A stretch of DNA of 64,000 nt from Sweltsa coloradensis (Eukaryota > Arthropoda > Insecta > Plecoptera > Chloroperlidae): the NCBI GenBank assembly GCA_024449915.1, contig JAMZAV010000166.1, forward strand, positions 806,001 through 870,000, given 5' to 3'. Position 1 is the stretch's first letter; each line of letters begins with the position of its first letter. Below the pieces are notes generated by a model. That model worked only from the letters and a program-made list of their open reading frames with translations. It made no database searches and was not told the DNA's origin. Shown piece by piece: positions 29,501 to 37,672 of this stretch. Position numbers and translations under genes: made by a program.

Positions 29501-32500
29501 GCTGATTTGCAACGTCCCGTTTCACCGTCCTAGCAACGAGGCACATAATAAATTTAGTTGTTCTAAATCGCCTTGTTGATTTGGCGTGATCGGGGGCGCA
29601 CTGTCCAACTATGATAACAAATTTTCCTATATTAAAAAATAGATTTTTGGTTGGTTATCGTCATCGTCGTTACTCGGGGCCTGCGGGGTTGGTTTGATTT
29701 TTATTTACTGCTTCACTGAAATCGTTATATGACTGAGGGGTAACAAATAAAATTTTATTTATTTATTATATGTACGCTATACGCTCACTTCCATGCAAAT
29801 ATAGCCCTACCTCAGAATTTTACCCTTGTAAACAAAGTTATTTTTACCCACAACAAAGAAAATAAAAATTTTTTCAATTAGGTTTGACACATTCGACAGA
29901 AATAAATTGTAAATAAAATTATCCCGGATACACAAGATAACCCAACCAAAAAAAAAAGTAAGTGGTCATTTTTGAGACCCGGAACACAAAAAATACTTGC
30001 AAAATCAAAAACAAATACCGAAAAAATCTCAAAAATTCGTATTTATATTATAAGCGTCACGCATAGGCATGTGTTACAGGTGAGCTGGGTTTATTACACA
30101 TTATGTACTAGCTTCGAAATTTTTATTTAAAATTGCCAATGAAGAAACTTTGAGTTCAACTATGTACTCACGTACCGTCGTACACTCGCGACGAAATACG
30201 TTAGTAATGTGATTTTTGACTATTTTTCCGCTCCATCTAGTGTCTACTAAAAACAAAAAACGCAGGAAAAAATATTTTTTTTTTTAAAAACGGGGGGAAA
30301 ACAAAAGTATGTAAATGTGTCAGTTCACTTTTCATTGTTTTTGTTTTTGAATTCTGGGCCACACTTGCAAGTGGCATTCACCGCAATGAAGAGATGAACT
30401 GCATTAAAAACACTTGTAGGTTTTTATTAGAGATTTTTTTGTCAAATTTTTCAATTGCTTGGACAAACAGTTTTGAAAAATTTAAAAAGTAAAATGGAAA
30501 TCACTTTCGAAGATAAGGTTTCAAGGTTTCGAGACGGTTGGTAAATTGGCAGAATAACAACCCCCAGGTGGGGGATTAAAAATTATTTTTCATTATAATT
30601 CATTTTTGGTTACCATAATATCTCTATACTTTAAAATTTTTCCCAAGAAATAGCAATGATTTGGGTACTAACCGGAACAAAAAAACTTTTTTAAAATTTT
30701 TTAAGATCTAAAAATTCTTGAAAACAAAGGGTGTAAGCGATCATTAATTTTATAATATACCCCCCCCGTCCCATGCGGGGGAAAAATACCTTTTACAGAA
30801 TAAGAAGTAATTAATCAAAAAAACAACAAATAAATTTAAAATTGGGGATGTTTTTTTCCCTATTTCGTAAAGTACGGAAGAACTGCAATTGAGACACTCA
30901 GATGGTGTTTAAAATTTCGCCCAAATTCTATGTATATTTATTTTCGTTCGGTAATCAAAAAATTGTGCAATGAGGGTTTTAAAAAAACAAAACATAAATT
31001 TCAAAATGCTGTTGCTGTAAAAATTTAATTTCAGTGACGGACTTCATTAAAGGATCCGAACCGACGACGCCACGATTGGCGAAAAAACGGACATTTTTAA
31101 AACCTAGTTCCCGAACCATGTTCTCCCCCGGGTGATCAGCTAGACCTAATAATTCGGAACAACCTTTACAACTTGTTTTGTGGCTTCTTGCTAAGACGGT
31201 TCAAGCCCCCATCTCAGTGGATTAATGCGACCCTTCCCATGATTATGGGGTTTATTCAATCGGGAAACGAACGCGACCTTTTGCTAGGGAAACAGGGGGC
31301 CTTCCTTTGGACCAAAAGCCACAAACATTATTTGGGAGATTGCTGCCCCAGAGCAATAAAATGAAATATTCTGTACTAATAATTCAACATTATACTAGTG
31401 CATGGGTGAGTTGTCCTATGGGGACCCCCGGGTTTGGGAAACCCCTTTGAGACCGGGTAACCTGAAAAGAAGTTTTTTCGAGCTTTTTCCCAGTCGCTAA
31501 TGCGAATGCAAGGGGTTGAATAGCCCCAGGATTATTTTAATTATCCTTTCCCCAAAATACCTTGAAGAGGGTCACACCGGTTAAATTATGTGTTTTTCCC
31601 ACAGCGGGCATCCTACAAAAAAATTTATTTATGGGTATGACCGGGCGAAAGGCCCCACTACCGGCGTTAGCAAACGATGTTATTTTTTTTATCGTGCTGA
31701 AAGAACGTACCGAATCTAAAAAAAAGAATAAAGGTTCTGTTTGGTACTATAATTTTCAAGACTAATCGTAAACAATATTTCTTTGTTCTTACAAACCGGG
31801 TAATTATGTGATTGGGTTGAAAAGGGGGCACTACAAAACCCGCATTGCGGAGAATCAAAAATTTTAAACTCTAATTAAAGAAAGCGAATACATATTATTT
31901 TTGGCAGTCTCAAATTTTGATGTAGTCCGGTCGCAGTCTCGCACATAGGGGCGCGGGGGGGTTTCCTAGCAGGGCGCGGATTCGAACCCGCACAAGGCAT
32001 AGGATCTGAATTTTTCTCCACTCCGTCTATCCACTCATAGTCCAATAGCATGTGTCTAAAAGTGACGTTTTAAAAACAATAATCTCATCATTAATTTTGG
32101 TAGCGAATATTAAGAATTACGATGTAAAAAGCGCAACAAACCCCAAATAGCAGATTGTGTTTTTTAATCTGATGACAAAACTCCGGGGTCCAGATCCCGC
32201 CTCTTTTCCTCCCCCACTTGCTTTGAAGTAAACGACGAATTTCCCAAAAGAGCCCACCAATGGGGGCCAAAAGTGTGCTTTGCAAGGCGTTTGTACTTTT
32301 CAAAATAGTCTACATTTTTCGCCCATTTAATAAAATTTTTTTTTTTACTAAAAGAATGTTATTCCGAATGCCGATTTTGCAAGTTTGCTCCCTTTGGTCA
32401 AAAAAGAGCAGTAAAATTTGACCCGGAAATGACATTTTATGGGCTTTGAGAATCATGGGGGAAATGTTTTTTACTTAAAATGAACAAAAAGGGGTTTTTA

Positions 32501-35500
32501 CGAGAAAAAGAAATTTTGTTACTATCGGAGGAAAAAAACAGAAAGAAAATTTTAAAGATTTCCTGTCCGAAATTTTAAAAATACGAAAGTACGCACATGG
32601 GACGATCGGGGTGGTATTTAAATCGCACCCAAACCCAATAAAAACTATTATCAAATCATATCGTATTTGATGTATCTTAGTGAAATTCGTTCCTGTAACT
32701 GTAAACTGAGTGAGGTAAACAAAATTCACGTATTTCATAGTTTACTTTTGCTGTACTCAATATCCCTTCAAACTTTTGGCAAGATTTTGGCACTTACTTC
32801 AATTAAACAATCATTCTCTTCCAGGGTTATTTTCGGAGGAGTGTCATTGACGTCCCTGATGGTGAGCGACACTCTATGCGTCAACGTCGTACCCGTGCCG
32901 ATGTCGTAGTAGAACCTGTAGCTCTGCTGAGTGGAGTCTTCGTAATCTTGGGGTTTGGTGATACCGAGGTGCCACGTCCCAGACGTGTCGTTGTAAGCGA
33001 CGGCGCCGAGGACCACGTTACTCTTAGAGTCGTCGAAGTACGTGATCACAGGCGCGACGTCACCTATACGCACAACACGGTTTAGGGACGCTGGGCTGGG
33101 TAATATAATTTGTTTATTTATACGATTTACAAAGGACAATATTCAATATTCAATATTAAAGCTGCACAAAATTATCGTTCGAACCAATGAAGCCAACAAT
33201 GCATGAGGATAGGATTCCGAAGGTACTGTAAATTTGAACAGGAAAAGCAGAGAAAACGAGGGAAACCCAGACGGGTGGGAAGAGGATGTATAGAAATGGA
33301 TGTGGAAAGACGAAACGCAGCTTGGGAAAAAGTAAAACAGGAAAAGTGGTGGGAAGGAGAAATATAGTGTACGAACTGGTGGAAATACCTGAGGAGGAAG
33401 GAAGACGACAGGTGAAGAACGAGACAAAATGGTTGGGTTTTTCTCGTCGAGATGGCGAGAAGACCATTGTAGGGCACAGTGTCCTCTTTAGCCTGATACA
33501 TAATATGAAATGTTTTAATGTTTAATGTAATGTGGAAATATAAATATGTAAATCTGAACCACCGGAAACTTTTACAAGCTTTAGAGCCCATTGGCATTCG
33601 TGGTATTGCATTAGATTATAGTTTAGAAACTATCTTACAGATAGATTCATGGAACTGGAAGTGCATGTAAATTGCCACATTAGTGAAGAAAGACGTTGTG
33701 ATTCTGGAGTCCCCCAGGGGTCTATGTTGGGACCTACATTATGTTTTATAAATGAAAACTTTATGTCAAAATGTCTTATATATTGCTTTATATTTTCTTA
33801 TGCTGACGATACTGTTTTACTCGTGGTACATTTTAATATTCGTGTTGCGCATGCTATGCTACAGTCTGATTTTAACAGTCTTTTATGTTGAAATCACGAT
33901 AAAGAACTGGTAATTAACTCTACTAGAACCAAAATTGTACACATTTTCACACCCCACAACTATGAAAAAGACTTTAAAATCAACATTATTTTTATCACAA
34001 TTTCAACTGCATTCATACTAAGGCCGAATTGATTAATTGGGAATGTAGTGGGACAATTGAATGTGTGAATACTTATGAGTACCTGAGATTAATTTTCGTG
34101 GAAATGTCATATTGATAAAATGTGTAATAAACTACGCTCTTGCTCCTCTCGGCTTTATGTACTAAAACATGTCCTACCTTATACCTTATTTAGAACCGTG
34201 TATCAATCTATAGAATAGATGAATCTTTGATTTTGTATGGCATTTTAGCTTGGAGCAATGCTTCGTAGTATCATACTCAAAGGGTTGAAGATTTACAAAT
34301 AAGAATGTTAAAATGGTAATGTGTGACTTCAAAGCCGACACTGAACTCTTCCATAAACAAATATTTTATTTTTGTAACGTGCTGTCAATATCTTCATTGT
34401 TTTTATAACATACACATATAACTTCATTACTTAATATATATAGACTTATATTACACTTTTATTTTAAATCAGATTTCAAGATTCCGTGAGACTCATGCAA
34501 GGAGACAAGGCTCAAAGTTATTATTTACTACAATTCAGAAATTAAAAAAGTCCGCCTCAACCGGGAATCGAACCACGGATCTCCCGCATTCCAGACAGGC
34601 GTCTTAACCACTAGACCATCAGGACGGGTACATTTTCAGCTCTGAATTGTAATTGAATTATACATCTGAATGATTATTATTATTATATTATTATTATTTT
34701 ATTTTTTTTAAATTTCTGAATTGTAGTAAATAATACCAATTACACCTACGGGAGTGTTTCCCGACTAAACAAATCGAGAAATAAGGCTCAAAGTGGCGGG
34801 GACGTTCAAAATTCCCAATTTTAACAACAAATATAGCCAACGTTCAATGTCTTATTCAGTTCCGACTACGTTCAACTTGATGTCTTCAACTTATAACCTT
34901 GTCTAAAATATCTAAAAAATTAAAACATAACGAAATAACATCTTCATTCTGACACCTTTTGACTTTCAAAAATGTGTTAACTCTTTCTTTGTTATTTTTA
35001 ATTTAATATTTTGGGTTTCACAAATTAACTTTATATGTCATGCAAACATGGTATTTATATTTCCTTGTTTTTTTGTGTTTATTTCGGGTATATGTTCCGT
35101 TCTCTGTATTGTCACCTTATATAATTTTTAATTTATCTATTACACCCCACAGTTAAATGTTAATTCATGTTCTGGCTTTGTGTTTTTTTAAACATAATAT
35201 TATACTTATTAGATTTTGTTTTGTATTTAATATATTTTTTTACAACTTGATATGTTTGTAAATATAAAGAACACTATTAAAAAAACAAAGATACAAACGT
35301 AAACTGTATTTTATTTAACACATTTCAGAAATTAAAAAGTCCGCCCCAACCGGGAATCGAACCACGGATCTCCCGCATTCCAGACAGGCGTCTTAACCGC
35401 TAGACCATCAGGACTTTTTTAATTTCTGAATTGTGTTAAATAAAATCAATTACACCTACGGGAGTGTTTCCCGATTAACCAAATCGAGAAACGTAAACTG

Positions 35501-35681
35501 TATATCTCGTCGTCCTTGTACTTGCCTTCATAATTCATGATTGCAATTGGAACACCATTCTCTCCCGTTTCTTTTCTGTTCTCGTCTAAGTATATGTTTG
35601 TGGAGACGGATGACGAGCCTAAAAACGTCACGCCGTCAACAGGCGTTTCCTCTTTTCGAAATGGCTCATCTTGATTCCAGC
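808..35681 (-). CDS. Cadherin-repeat cell-surface protein, BT-R/Cad87A-like, 18 exons, 3' end outside window
   Basis: Eighteen exons, each bounded by AG/GT on the minus strand and joined with matching phases, give 3116 nt, or 1038 codons without a stop. The conceptual protein is a chain of extracellular cadherin repeats. Linkers of the DxNDxxP class are visible eight times (DVNDTPPKI, DMPDMLPVW, DVNNNVPSI, DVNDEFPLF, DINDTPPVL, DVNNYSPEF, DTNNNHPVI, DVNDNAPVF), with calcium-binding DxD motifs such as TDPDLG, ATDKDKE, ATDRDLN and AIDKDGP between them. Such repeats bind calcium and mediate adhesion or act as surface receptors. Repeat order and segments such as WDKSYATKQG and GTWHLGITKPQDYE match what I recall of lepidopteran midgut cadherins. 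That family assignment is from memory, not a search. The signal peptide is not found upstream, and the membrane segment and cytoplasmic tail must lie left of position 1. Introns range from about 150 bp to about 5.9 kb and carry many transposons. Confidence 0.92.
1500..1579. repeat. Partial copy of the 296-bp CTAG-ended element
   Basis: The sequence matches the right half of the element at 49028-49323, from the CCCGGGTACTCAACACAT stretch through CGTCTAACAACGACTTTGG. It runs straight into a tRNA-like SINE. Confidence 0.6.
1571..1675 (+). repeat. tRNA-derived SINE
   Basis: A tRNA-like head has box A (TCTAGTTGGCTAAAGCG), box B (GGGTTCAATCCC) and pairing ends TTTCCC/GGGAAA at 1571 and 1642. A body ending AATTTCTGGATTGTAT follows. 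The anticodon arm is not clean, so this is a SINE and not a working tRNA. Confidence 0.7.
2693..2811 (-). CDS. Cadherin exon 17, linker to repeat 9
   Basis: The exon has two leading bases and 39 codons, acceptor CATTCAG and donor GTAAAT. It encodes LTLTDVNDNAPVF and SPMENTTK, a textbook cadherin repeat boundary. Confidence 0.94.
3003..3058 (+). repeat. SINE 3' fragment
   Basis: A box B-like GGGTTCAAATCC is followed by a tail close to the ATTCCTGGATTGTAT tail of the other tRNA SINEs. The 5' half is missing. Confidence 0.45.
3269..3878 (-). mobile_element. Helentron/HINE-like non-autonomous element, family 1
   Basis: The left edge is the inverted 3' end: CTAGGAAAACGCTTAAGTCC, then GATGGATGAGCGTAA. 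The right edge is the inverted 5' end (TCGCTTCGCTCATTCC). The core has two to three copies of a roughly 140-bp unit containing a box close to CATGTAGGTGTTATAAG and a box close to TTTCACACGAATATATT. It lies in a cadherin intron. Confidence 0.65.
4558..4755 (-). CDS. Cadherin exon 16
   Basis: The exon has two leading bases, 65 codons and one base, acceptor ATTTTTCAG and donor GTACAA. It encodes FSVDEDLGELQVNL and VILRDNLNQGNS. The open frame runs on past the donor, but that part is intron. Confidence 0.9.
5906..6092. repeat. Hairpin MITE
   Basis: Two arms of about 83 nt are almost perfect inverted copies (5906-5988 and 6009-6092), with one visible mismatch and a 20-nt loop. The DNA would fold into a long stem. 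It sits in the cadherin intron between exons 15 and 16. Confidence 0.85.
6195..6330 (-). CDS. Cadherin exon 15, linker to repeat 8
   Basis: The exon has 45 codons plus one base, acceptor CTTACAG and donor GTAAGC. It encodes IEIVVIDTNNNHPVI and SLPENTESGHLL, then YTDADVL. It is too short to stand out as an open frame. Confidence 0.93.
6880..7042 (-). CDS. Cadherin exon 14
   Basis: The exon has one leading base and 54 codons, acceptor TCTTACAG and donor GTATAT. It encodes VKINENSGELRVDK and YTVIAQDNEGK, the body of a cadherin repeat. There is no long open frame around it, so it is recognised only by splicing. Confidence 0.92.
7199..7375 (+). repeat. tRNA-derived SINE, second family, copy 1
   Basis: A tRNA-like head with CTCAAGCGGTAAGCGC and a box B at about 7250-7262 is followed by a body through GGGATTGAGTCCTCTTAAGG. 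Inverted and degraded copies occur at 8026-8632 and about 31410-31530. Confidence 0.65.
8026..8632 (-). repeat. tRNA-derived SINE, second family, split by a TTAA MITE
   Basis: The head is at 8540-8632 (B box complement GACTTGAACCC). The body runs to 8478 and resumes at 8046-8026 on the other side of an inserted element. Comparison with 7199-7375 shows one continuous SINE interrupted at TTAA. Confidence 0.65.
8047..8477. mobile_element. TTAA-flanked (piggyBac-type) MITE inside a SINE
   Basis: Terminal inverted repeats read ACAGCCCTCGGACATCCC at the left. The right end, inverted, is the same with one change. The element is bounded by TTAA on both sides (8043-8046, 8478-8481). The SINE copy at 7199-7375 has one TTAA at the matching place, which is the empty site. 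A second inner inverted pair (about 8082-8100 and 8383-8408) extends the fold. No transposase frame is present. Confidence 0.75.
8633..9540. other. Cadherin intron, no gene seen
   Basis: AT-rich intron contains a long poly-C run near 8889-8906. A short tRNA-like inverted stretch (GGTTCCTGATTCGAACC region, about 9128-9145) was the only other structure seen. Confidence 0.5.
9541..10045. repeat. Degenerate repeat related to the Helentron-like core
   Basis: Three diverged repeats of a unit with TTCAGAG near AAAATTTCAT and GAGCGAACAAACAGAC boxes are visible. They match the core of the 45.2, 52.7 and 62.5 kb elements. Ends are not recognisable. Confidence 0.45.
10350..10524 (-). CDS. Cadherin exon 13, linker to repeat 7
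   Basis: The exon has two leading bases, 57 codons and two trailing bases, acceptor GTTTTCAG and donor GTAGGA. It encodes TITIEDVNNYSPEF and SVIAIDKDGPDFNKV. Confidence 0.94.
10796..11438. mobile_element. TTAA-flanked MITE in a Helentron-like element
   Basis: The ends are AGGGGTATTTA and, inverted, AGGGGCTAA, flanked by TTAA at 10792-10795 and 11439-11442. The surrounding core repeat elsewhere reads straight through ATTAAGGTTC, so the empty site is known. A diverged inverted copy is at 15365-15875. Confidence 0.65.
11514..11573. repeat. (AAC)n microsatellite
   Basis: About 20 uninterrupted AAC units lie inside the core of the Helentron-like element. A microsatellite in the core is typical of DINE-1/HINE elements. 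Confidence 0.9.
12118..12385 (+). repeat. Interspersed repeat, copy 1 (also at 48718)
   Basis: Shares about 260 bp with 48718-49025, including TTAGCGCTGGTGTACAGAATC and CACCAGCTCGTGTTAAA. No protein or tRNA signal was seen, and the class is unknown. The rest of this intron to 13230 shows no gene. Confidence 0.55.
13231..13406 (-). CDS. Cadherin exon 12
   Basis: The exon has one leading base, 58 codons and one trailing base, acceptor CTTGCAG and donor GTGAGT. It begins IGVETDYEDEN and ends KQSDT. The phase with both neighbours is correct. Confidence 0.88.
14065..14237 (-). CDS. Cadherin exon 11
   Basis: The exon has 57 codons plus two bases, acceptor ATTGTAG and donor GTGAGA. It encodes IRATDRDLN and the WDKSYATKQG segment, the part that most strongly recalls insect midgut cadherins. 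Confidence 0.92.
14575..14782 (-). CDS. Cadherin exon 10, linker to repeat 6
   Basis: The exon has one leading base and 69 codons, acceptor TCTTTCAG and donor GTAAGA. It encodes LTIDPSSGAITVAEDYAFDY and the linker GDINDTPPVL. Confidence 0.95.
15365..15875 (-). repeat. Diverged inverted copy of the 10796 MITE
   Basis: Shared segments on the opposite strand include the CCAAGGTCACGGGGC and TTTTGACC regions. Termini are degraded. Confidence 0.55.
16040..16238 (+). repeat. SINE/LINE 3' end with (AATC)n tail
   Basis: The 3' part (ACCACTCATCGTCTCGAATA, then ATATGAGACGTTAAGCAA) is shared in inverse orientation with 61719-61886. It ends in AATCAATC repeats, as expected for target-primed retroposition. 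Confidence 0.6.
16368..16567 (-). CDS. Cadherin exon 9, linker to repeat 5
   Basis: The exon has 66 codons plus two bases, acceptor CCCCCAG and donor GTAAGA. It encodes LEDVNDEFPLF followed by VEVLENAKKGDHV and ATDKDKEDED. Confidence 0.95.
17269..17992 (+). mobile_element. Helentron-like family 1 element
   Basis: The 5' end is GATGAGCGTAGCGAGC. The subterminal inverted sequence (TTACGCTACATCCAACA) sits 40 bp before the 3' end, which is a short GC hairpin and CCTAGT. The core has two to three diverged repeats of about 150 bp. Confidence 0.7.
18229..18402 (-). CDS. Cadherin exon 8
   Basis: The exon has 58 codons in phase 0, acceptor CACACAG and donor GTGGGG. It starts with GQSGQFSIKLDD and contains LDFEDPD, equivalent to the LDRE element of cadherin repeats. 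Confidence 0.93.
18740..19090. repeat. Degenerate Helentron-like core
   Basis: Two repeats of the unit with GAAAATCGTACTT and TTTGTCTGTTCG boxes lack ends. The unit resembles the core of the family 2 elements. Confidence 0.4.
19358..20137 (-). mobile_element. Helentron-like family 1 element
   Basis: The inverted 3' end is CTAGGAAGCTTCGCAAACGC with hairpin, followed by TTGGATGAGCGTAA. About four core repeats of 130-150 bp follow. The 5' end is the complement of TTGGATGAGCGTAGCGAGCG. It stops 73 bp from the donor end of cadherin exon 7. Confidence 0.75.
20210..20487 (-). CDS. Cadherin exon 7, end of repeat 3 and start of repeat 4
   Basis: The exon has two leading bases and 92 codons, acceptor TCTTTCAG and donor GTAGGA. 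It encodes HFSIDAASGLLTV, the linker VEDVNNNVPSI and the beginning of TDPDLG, which is completed in the next exon. Confidence 0.95.
21268..21405. repeat. Short hairpin repeat
   Basis: Imperfect inverted ends share AGTCGGCC, CAAGGG and CCC blocks (about 21276-21301 and 21378-21405). The class is unknown; it may be a MITE fragment. Confidence 0.5.
23283..23640. repeat. Palindrome nested in the left foldback arm
   Basis: Arms of about 165 nt meet near 23465. They share CTTGTAGAAATACAGCCAAA, GGGCCAAGCTCATCTACCC and ACGTACAGTGTCCCATAACA. A sister palindrome is at 24102-24495. Confidence 0.8.
24102..24495. repeat. Palindrome nested in the right foldback arm
   Basis: The same two-armed unit as at 23283, more diverged, is centred near 24290. 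It contains extra TGCGCATTCTTAAT blocks on both sides of the centre that the left copy lacks. Confidence 0.75.
26371..26455 (-). CDS. Cadherin exon 6
   Basis: The exon has 28 codons plus one base, acceptor TTACTAG and donor GTAAGT. It encodes IQVLAADGD, the DxD-type region of repeat 3. The intron that follows, 5.9 kb long, holds the large foldback element. Confidence 0.9.
26636..26720 (-). repeat. (GATT)n with attached repeat end
   Basis: A GATT tetranucleotide run at 26636-26656 continues into GTCTTTATTGTAAGGCGGG. It looks like the inverted 3' end of a retroposon. Confidence 0.4.
26909..27034 (-). CDS. Cadherin exon 5, linker to repeat 3
   Basis: The exon has 42 codons in phase 0, acceptor CTTCTAG and donor GTAAGT. 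It carries VKDMPDMLPVW, a divergent linker with MPD in place of the usual xND. Confidence 0.92.
27696..27833 (-). CDS. Cadherin exon 4
   Basis: The exon has 46 codons in phase 0, acceptor ATTTCAG and donor GTAAGT. The end of the exon reads HILSIKAI, the last strand of a cadherin repeat. Confidence 0.9.
27984..28085 (-). CDS. Cadherin exon 3
   Basis: The exon has 34 codons in phase 0, acceptor TTTTACAG and donor GTAAGA. It includes the calcium-binding type segment FDADTDD. It follows the 4.7-kb intron that contains the low-quality-looking stretch. Confidence 0.9.
28830..32660. other. Intron stretch with abnormal homopolymer runs
   Basis: Runs of G, C, A and T of four to eleven bases are far more frequent here than on either side. 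A SINE copy inside (about 31410-31530) differs from its relatives mainly by added or changed bases at such runs. I see no gene. A box B-like fragment (GCGGATTCGAACCCGC) is at about 31977. The stretch looks like poorly polished assembly, not biology. Confidence 0.55.
29655..29770 (+). repeat. Interspersed repeat (also at 5575 and 40335)
   Basis: Shares CGGGGCCTGCGGGGTTGGTT, CACTGAAAT and a following ATTTATTTATT region with 5575-5695, and in shorter form with 40335-40400. The class is unknown. Confidence 0.4.
32798..33063 (-). CDS. Cadherin exon 2, repeat 1 and linker to repeat 2
   Basis: The exon encodes 88 whole codons with two leading bases (acceptor TATAG, donor GTAAGT). It includes GTWHLGITKPQDYE and the calcium-linker motif RDVNDTPPKI. 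The junction with the previous exon restores an AGT codon. Confidence 0.93.
33550..34320 (+). pseudogene. Non-LTR retrotransposon reverse transcriptase fragment
   Basis: Broken frames in an intron resemble a LINE reverse transcriptase. One frame gives LLQALEPIGIRGIALDY. After a frame change come SGVPQGSMLGP (the conserved GVPQGSxLGP block) and FSYADDTVLL (the catalytic YADD block), with stops and frameshifts after. It covers only the middle of the domain and is clearly dead. Confidence 0.8.
34519..34782 (-). repeat. SINE with tRNA-like core and target-site duplication
   Basis: The tRNA-like part at 34550-34625 has GGTCTAGTGGTTAAGAC (box A) and GGTTCGATTCC (box B). The insertion is flanked by the 12-bp direct repeat AAGGCTCAAAGT (34507-34518, 34783-34794). 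Its sister is at 35310-35488. Confidence 0.8.
35310..35488 (-). repeat. SINE inserted at a cadherin splice donor
   Basis: Nearly the same tRNA-like core (35339-35414) as the copy at 34519. It is flanked by the 15-bp direct repeat AAACGTAAACTGTAT (35295-35309 and 35489-35503). The right copy spans the exon 1/intron boundary of the cadherin. Confidence 0.85.
35499..35681 (-). CDS. Cadherin exon 1 (most 5' confident exon)
   Basis: The acceptor AG is at 35683-35682. The exon starts with two bases of a split codon and ends one base into the next codon. The product contains the short piece PIAIMNYEG, which fits the start of the first cadherin repeat of BT-R-like proteins. The donor is GTTTAC, a weak site, and it lies inside a 15-bp target-site duplication made by a SINE. 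An exon further upstream is required, because the first codon is split. Confidence 0.8.
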
Positions 35682-36681
35682 CTAAAAGCATTTACAAAGT
35701 CATCATAACTAAGGGAGAAAATGAAGTTGCGCTGTAGGGGATCGAAAACAGGGTCTCGTCTTGCAGAACGGTCACTTTATAAGGGGTTGTCAGTTGTCAC
35801 ACACAAAATCAGTCACGTTTAGATAAAATATGTGGAAAATATCATATTTTTATAAATAAAAATGCATTTGGATTTCCACAGGAAGCAAAACCGCCCCCTG
35901 ACATACATTGTGACACGTTTACGGCCTCCCACTCCCCCATTATGAAATGTTATTGTTTTCTGGTCGCCCCCTAGCCAATGGCAATGTTCTACAAAAAGCA
36001 GGATGTACTACCGCAATATAAAGTTCATAATACACGTCTTTGTACACTTTTGTAAATTGTAATATTGCTAGTTTGTCTCTTTGTAGACGTTTTGTTTATA
36101 ACCCGTTGAGATCGCAGACAACCAGAGTGCACTGTGTATTACACATACGACATAAACACAGCACCTCAATTACCATATAGTAGTCATAGTGTTCATCCCG
36201 GTCGGGCTGGATTTTCTGAATTGTACTAAACATTAACCATATTACATTAGTCTCATACATAACCTCATACATAATAACATAACCTTAATGTTTAGAATTA
36301 TTATGTAGGGGATACCTTTTAGCAGGCGACTATTACGATAGGATCTTTGTGATGGTATATACTAAACGTAAAGAAGGAAACACTCTCCGGCATGCTGGAT
36401 ACCAGGTTTCGATTGGACTTGCAATAGTAACTGGTGCCTTTCTATGACACTTCATTTATATATGATGTTGGGTAGGAATTTTTATAATAAGCGCATATAC
36501 GTGATTGTGATGTTGTACCGGATCTACCTATAACATGATACATCAAGTATCGAGCCCGGGGAATCCCGCTTCGTGAGCAATTGCTTTCCTAACTTATAGC
36601 TACGGAGCTATAGCGCAGTAAGGCCGAGTTACCACTAATTGGTTTTGTTATAAGGGGGATAGGACATACGAGTTAAATTGA

Positions 36682-37470
36682 TTGATGAGCGTAGCGAGCG
36701 TAGCGAGTGGAGCGAAGATTCCATTTCACTACACTGGAGAAAAAAATCCGGAATGTTTTTTTTTTTTTTTTTTTTTTTTTTATGTATTTTTGTCTGTTTG
36801 TTAACACGATTCCGGCTAAACCGATACTCCGATTGCGATGAAATTTTATGGAGGTCTTCGAAATCTCTGAACTTAGAACTGCCACGTTTTGAGCACAATC
36901 AAAAAATTATTTCTCATCAAAATCGCAATTTTACGATTTTTTTCGATTTTTAAAAAATTTCTTCGACTTATAACACCTACATGCTTTATTCCGATTTTAA
37001 TGATTTTTGCACAGAACCTTTATTTATGAATTAAGATATTCGTGTAAAATTTGAGGGCAATCGAAAAATTATTTCGTATAAAAATCAAAATTTTACGTGT
37101 TTTTTTTTTTTTAAAAACAATTCTTTTGACTTTTAACACCTACATGCTTTATCCGATTGTAATGATTTTTTTACAGAACCTTAATTTATCAATTAATATA
37201 TTCTTGTGAAATTTGAGCACAATCGAATAAATATTTCTTATGAAAATCGAAAATTTACGATTTTTTTTTTTTTTTAAAATTACGATTAATTAAAAAAATT
37301 AAAGATTTAAAGTTTATTTTTTATTTAATTTAAATTAATTTTTTAAAAAAATCTTCAATTTAGTAATGATTTTTTCACAGAACAACAGAAAATCCACATA
37401 ACACATGGTAGCTCAATGCACCAATTACGCTCATCCAACAACGCGGGCGGGACTTAAGCGTTTTCCTAGT
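36682..37470 (+). mobile_element. Helentron-like family 1 element
   Basis: The 5' end is TTGATGAGCGTAGCGAGCG. Core repeats of about 150 bp begin near 36830. The inverted subterminal sequence TTACGCTCATCCAACA is at about 37425, then a GC hairpin and CCTAGT. A poly-T run near 36758-36780 shows as a long lysine run in the reverse frames; it is not coding. Confidence 0.75.
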
Positions 37471-37483
37471 ATTAATAAATACA

Positions 37484-37578
37484 ATCCAGAAATTAAAAAA
37501 TCCATCCCGATCGGGGTTCGAACCGAAGTCTCCCACTTTCCGGGTGGACGCCTTAGCCAACTAGACCACCGAGTCACC
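37484..37578 (-). repeat. tRNA-derived SINE
   Basis: It has box A GGTCTAGTTGGCTAAGGCG and box B GGTTCGAACCC, with a tail ATTTCTGGATTGTATT. It fills most of the gap between two Helentron-like elements. Confidence 0.7.
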
Positions 37579-37672
37579 GAGACGATAACTATTTAACTTC
37601 TGTAGGCCTATTGTCGTTACATTATAGAACTTGAATGGATGGAACAATAAAGCAAAATTAATATTGTTTTAA

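Noticed and set aside
34550..34625. Functional tRNA gene
   Set aside because: It is part of a 264-bp SINE with target-site duplication and has a near-identical sister at 35339-35414. The acceptor stem pairs poorly.
36635..36898. Lysine-rich open frames
   Set aside because: They arise from a poly-T run in a Helentron-like element and recur in each copy of the family.
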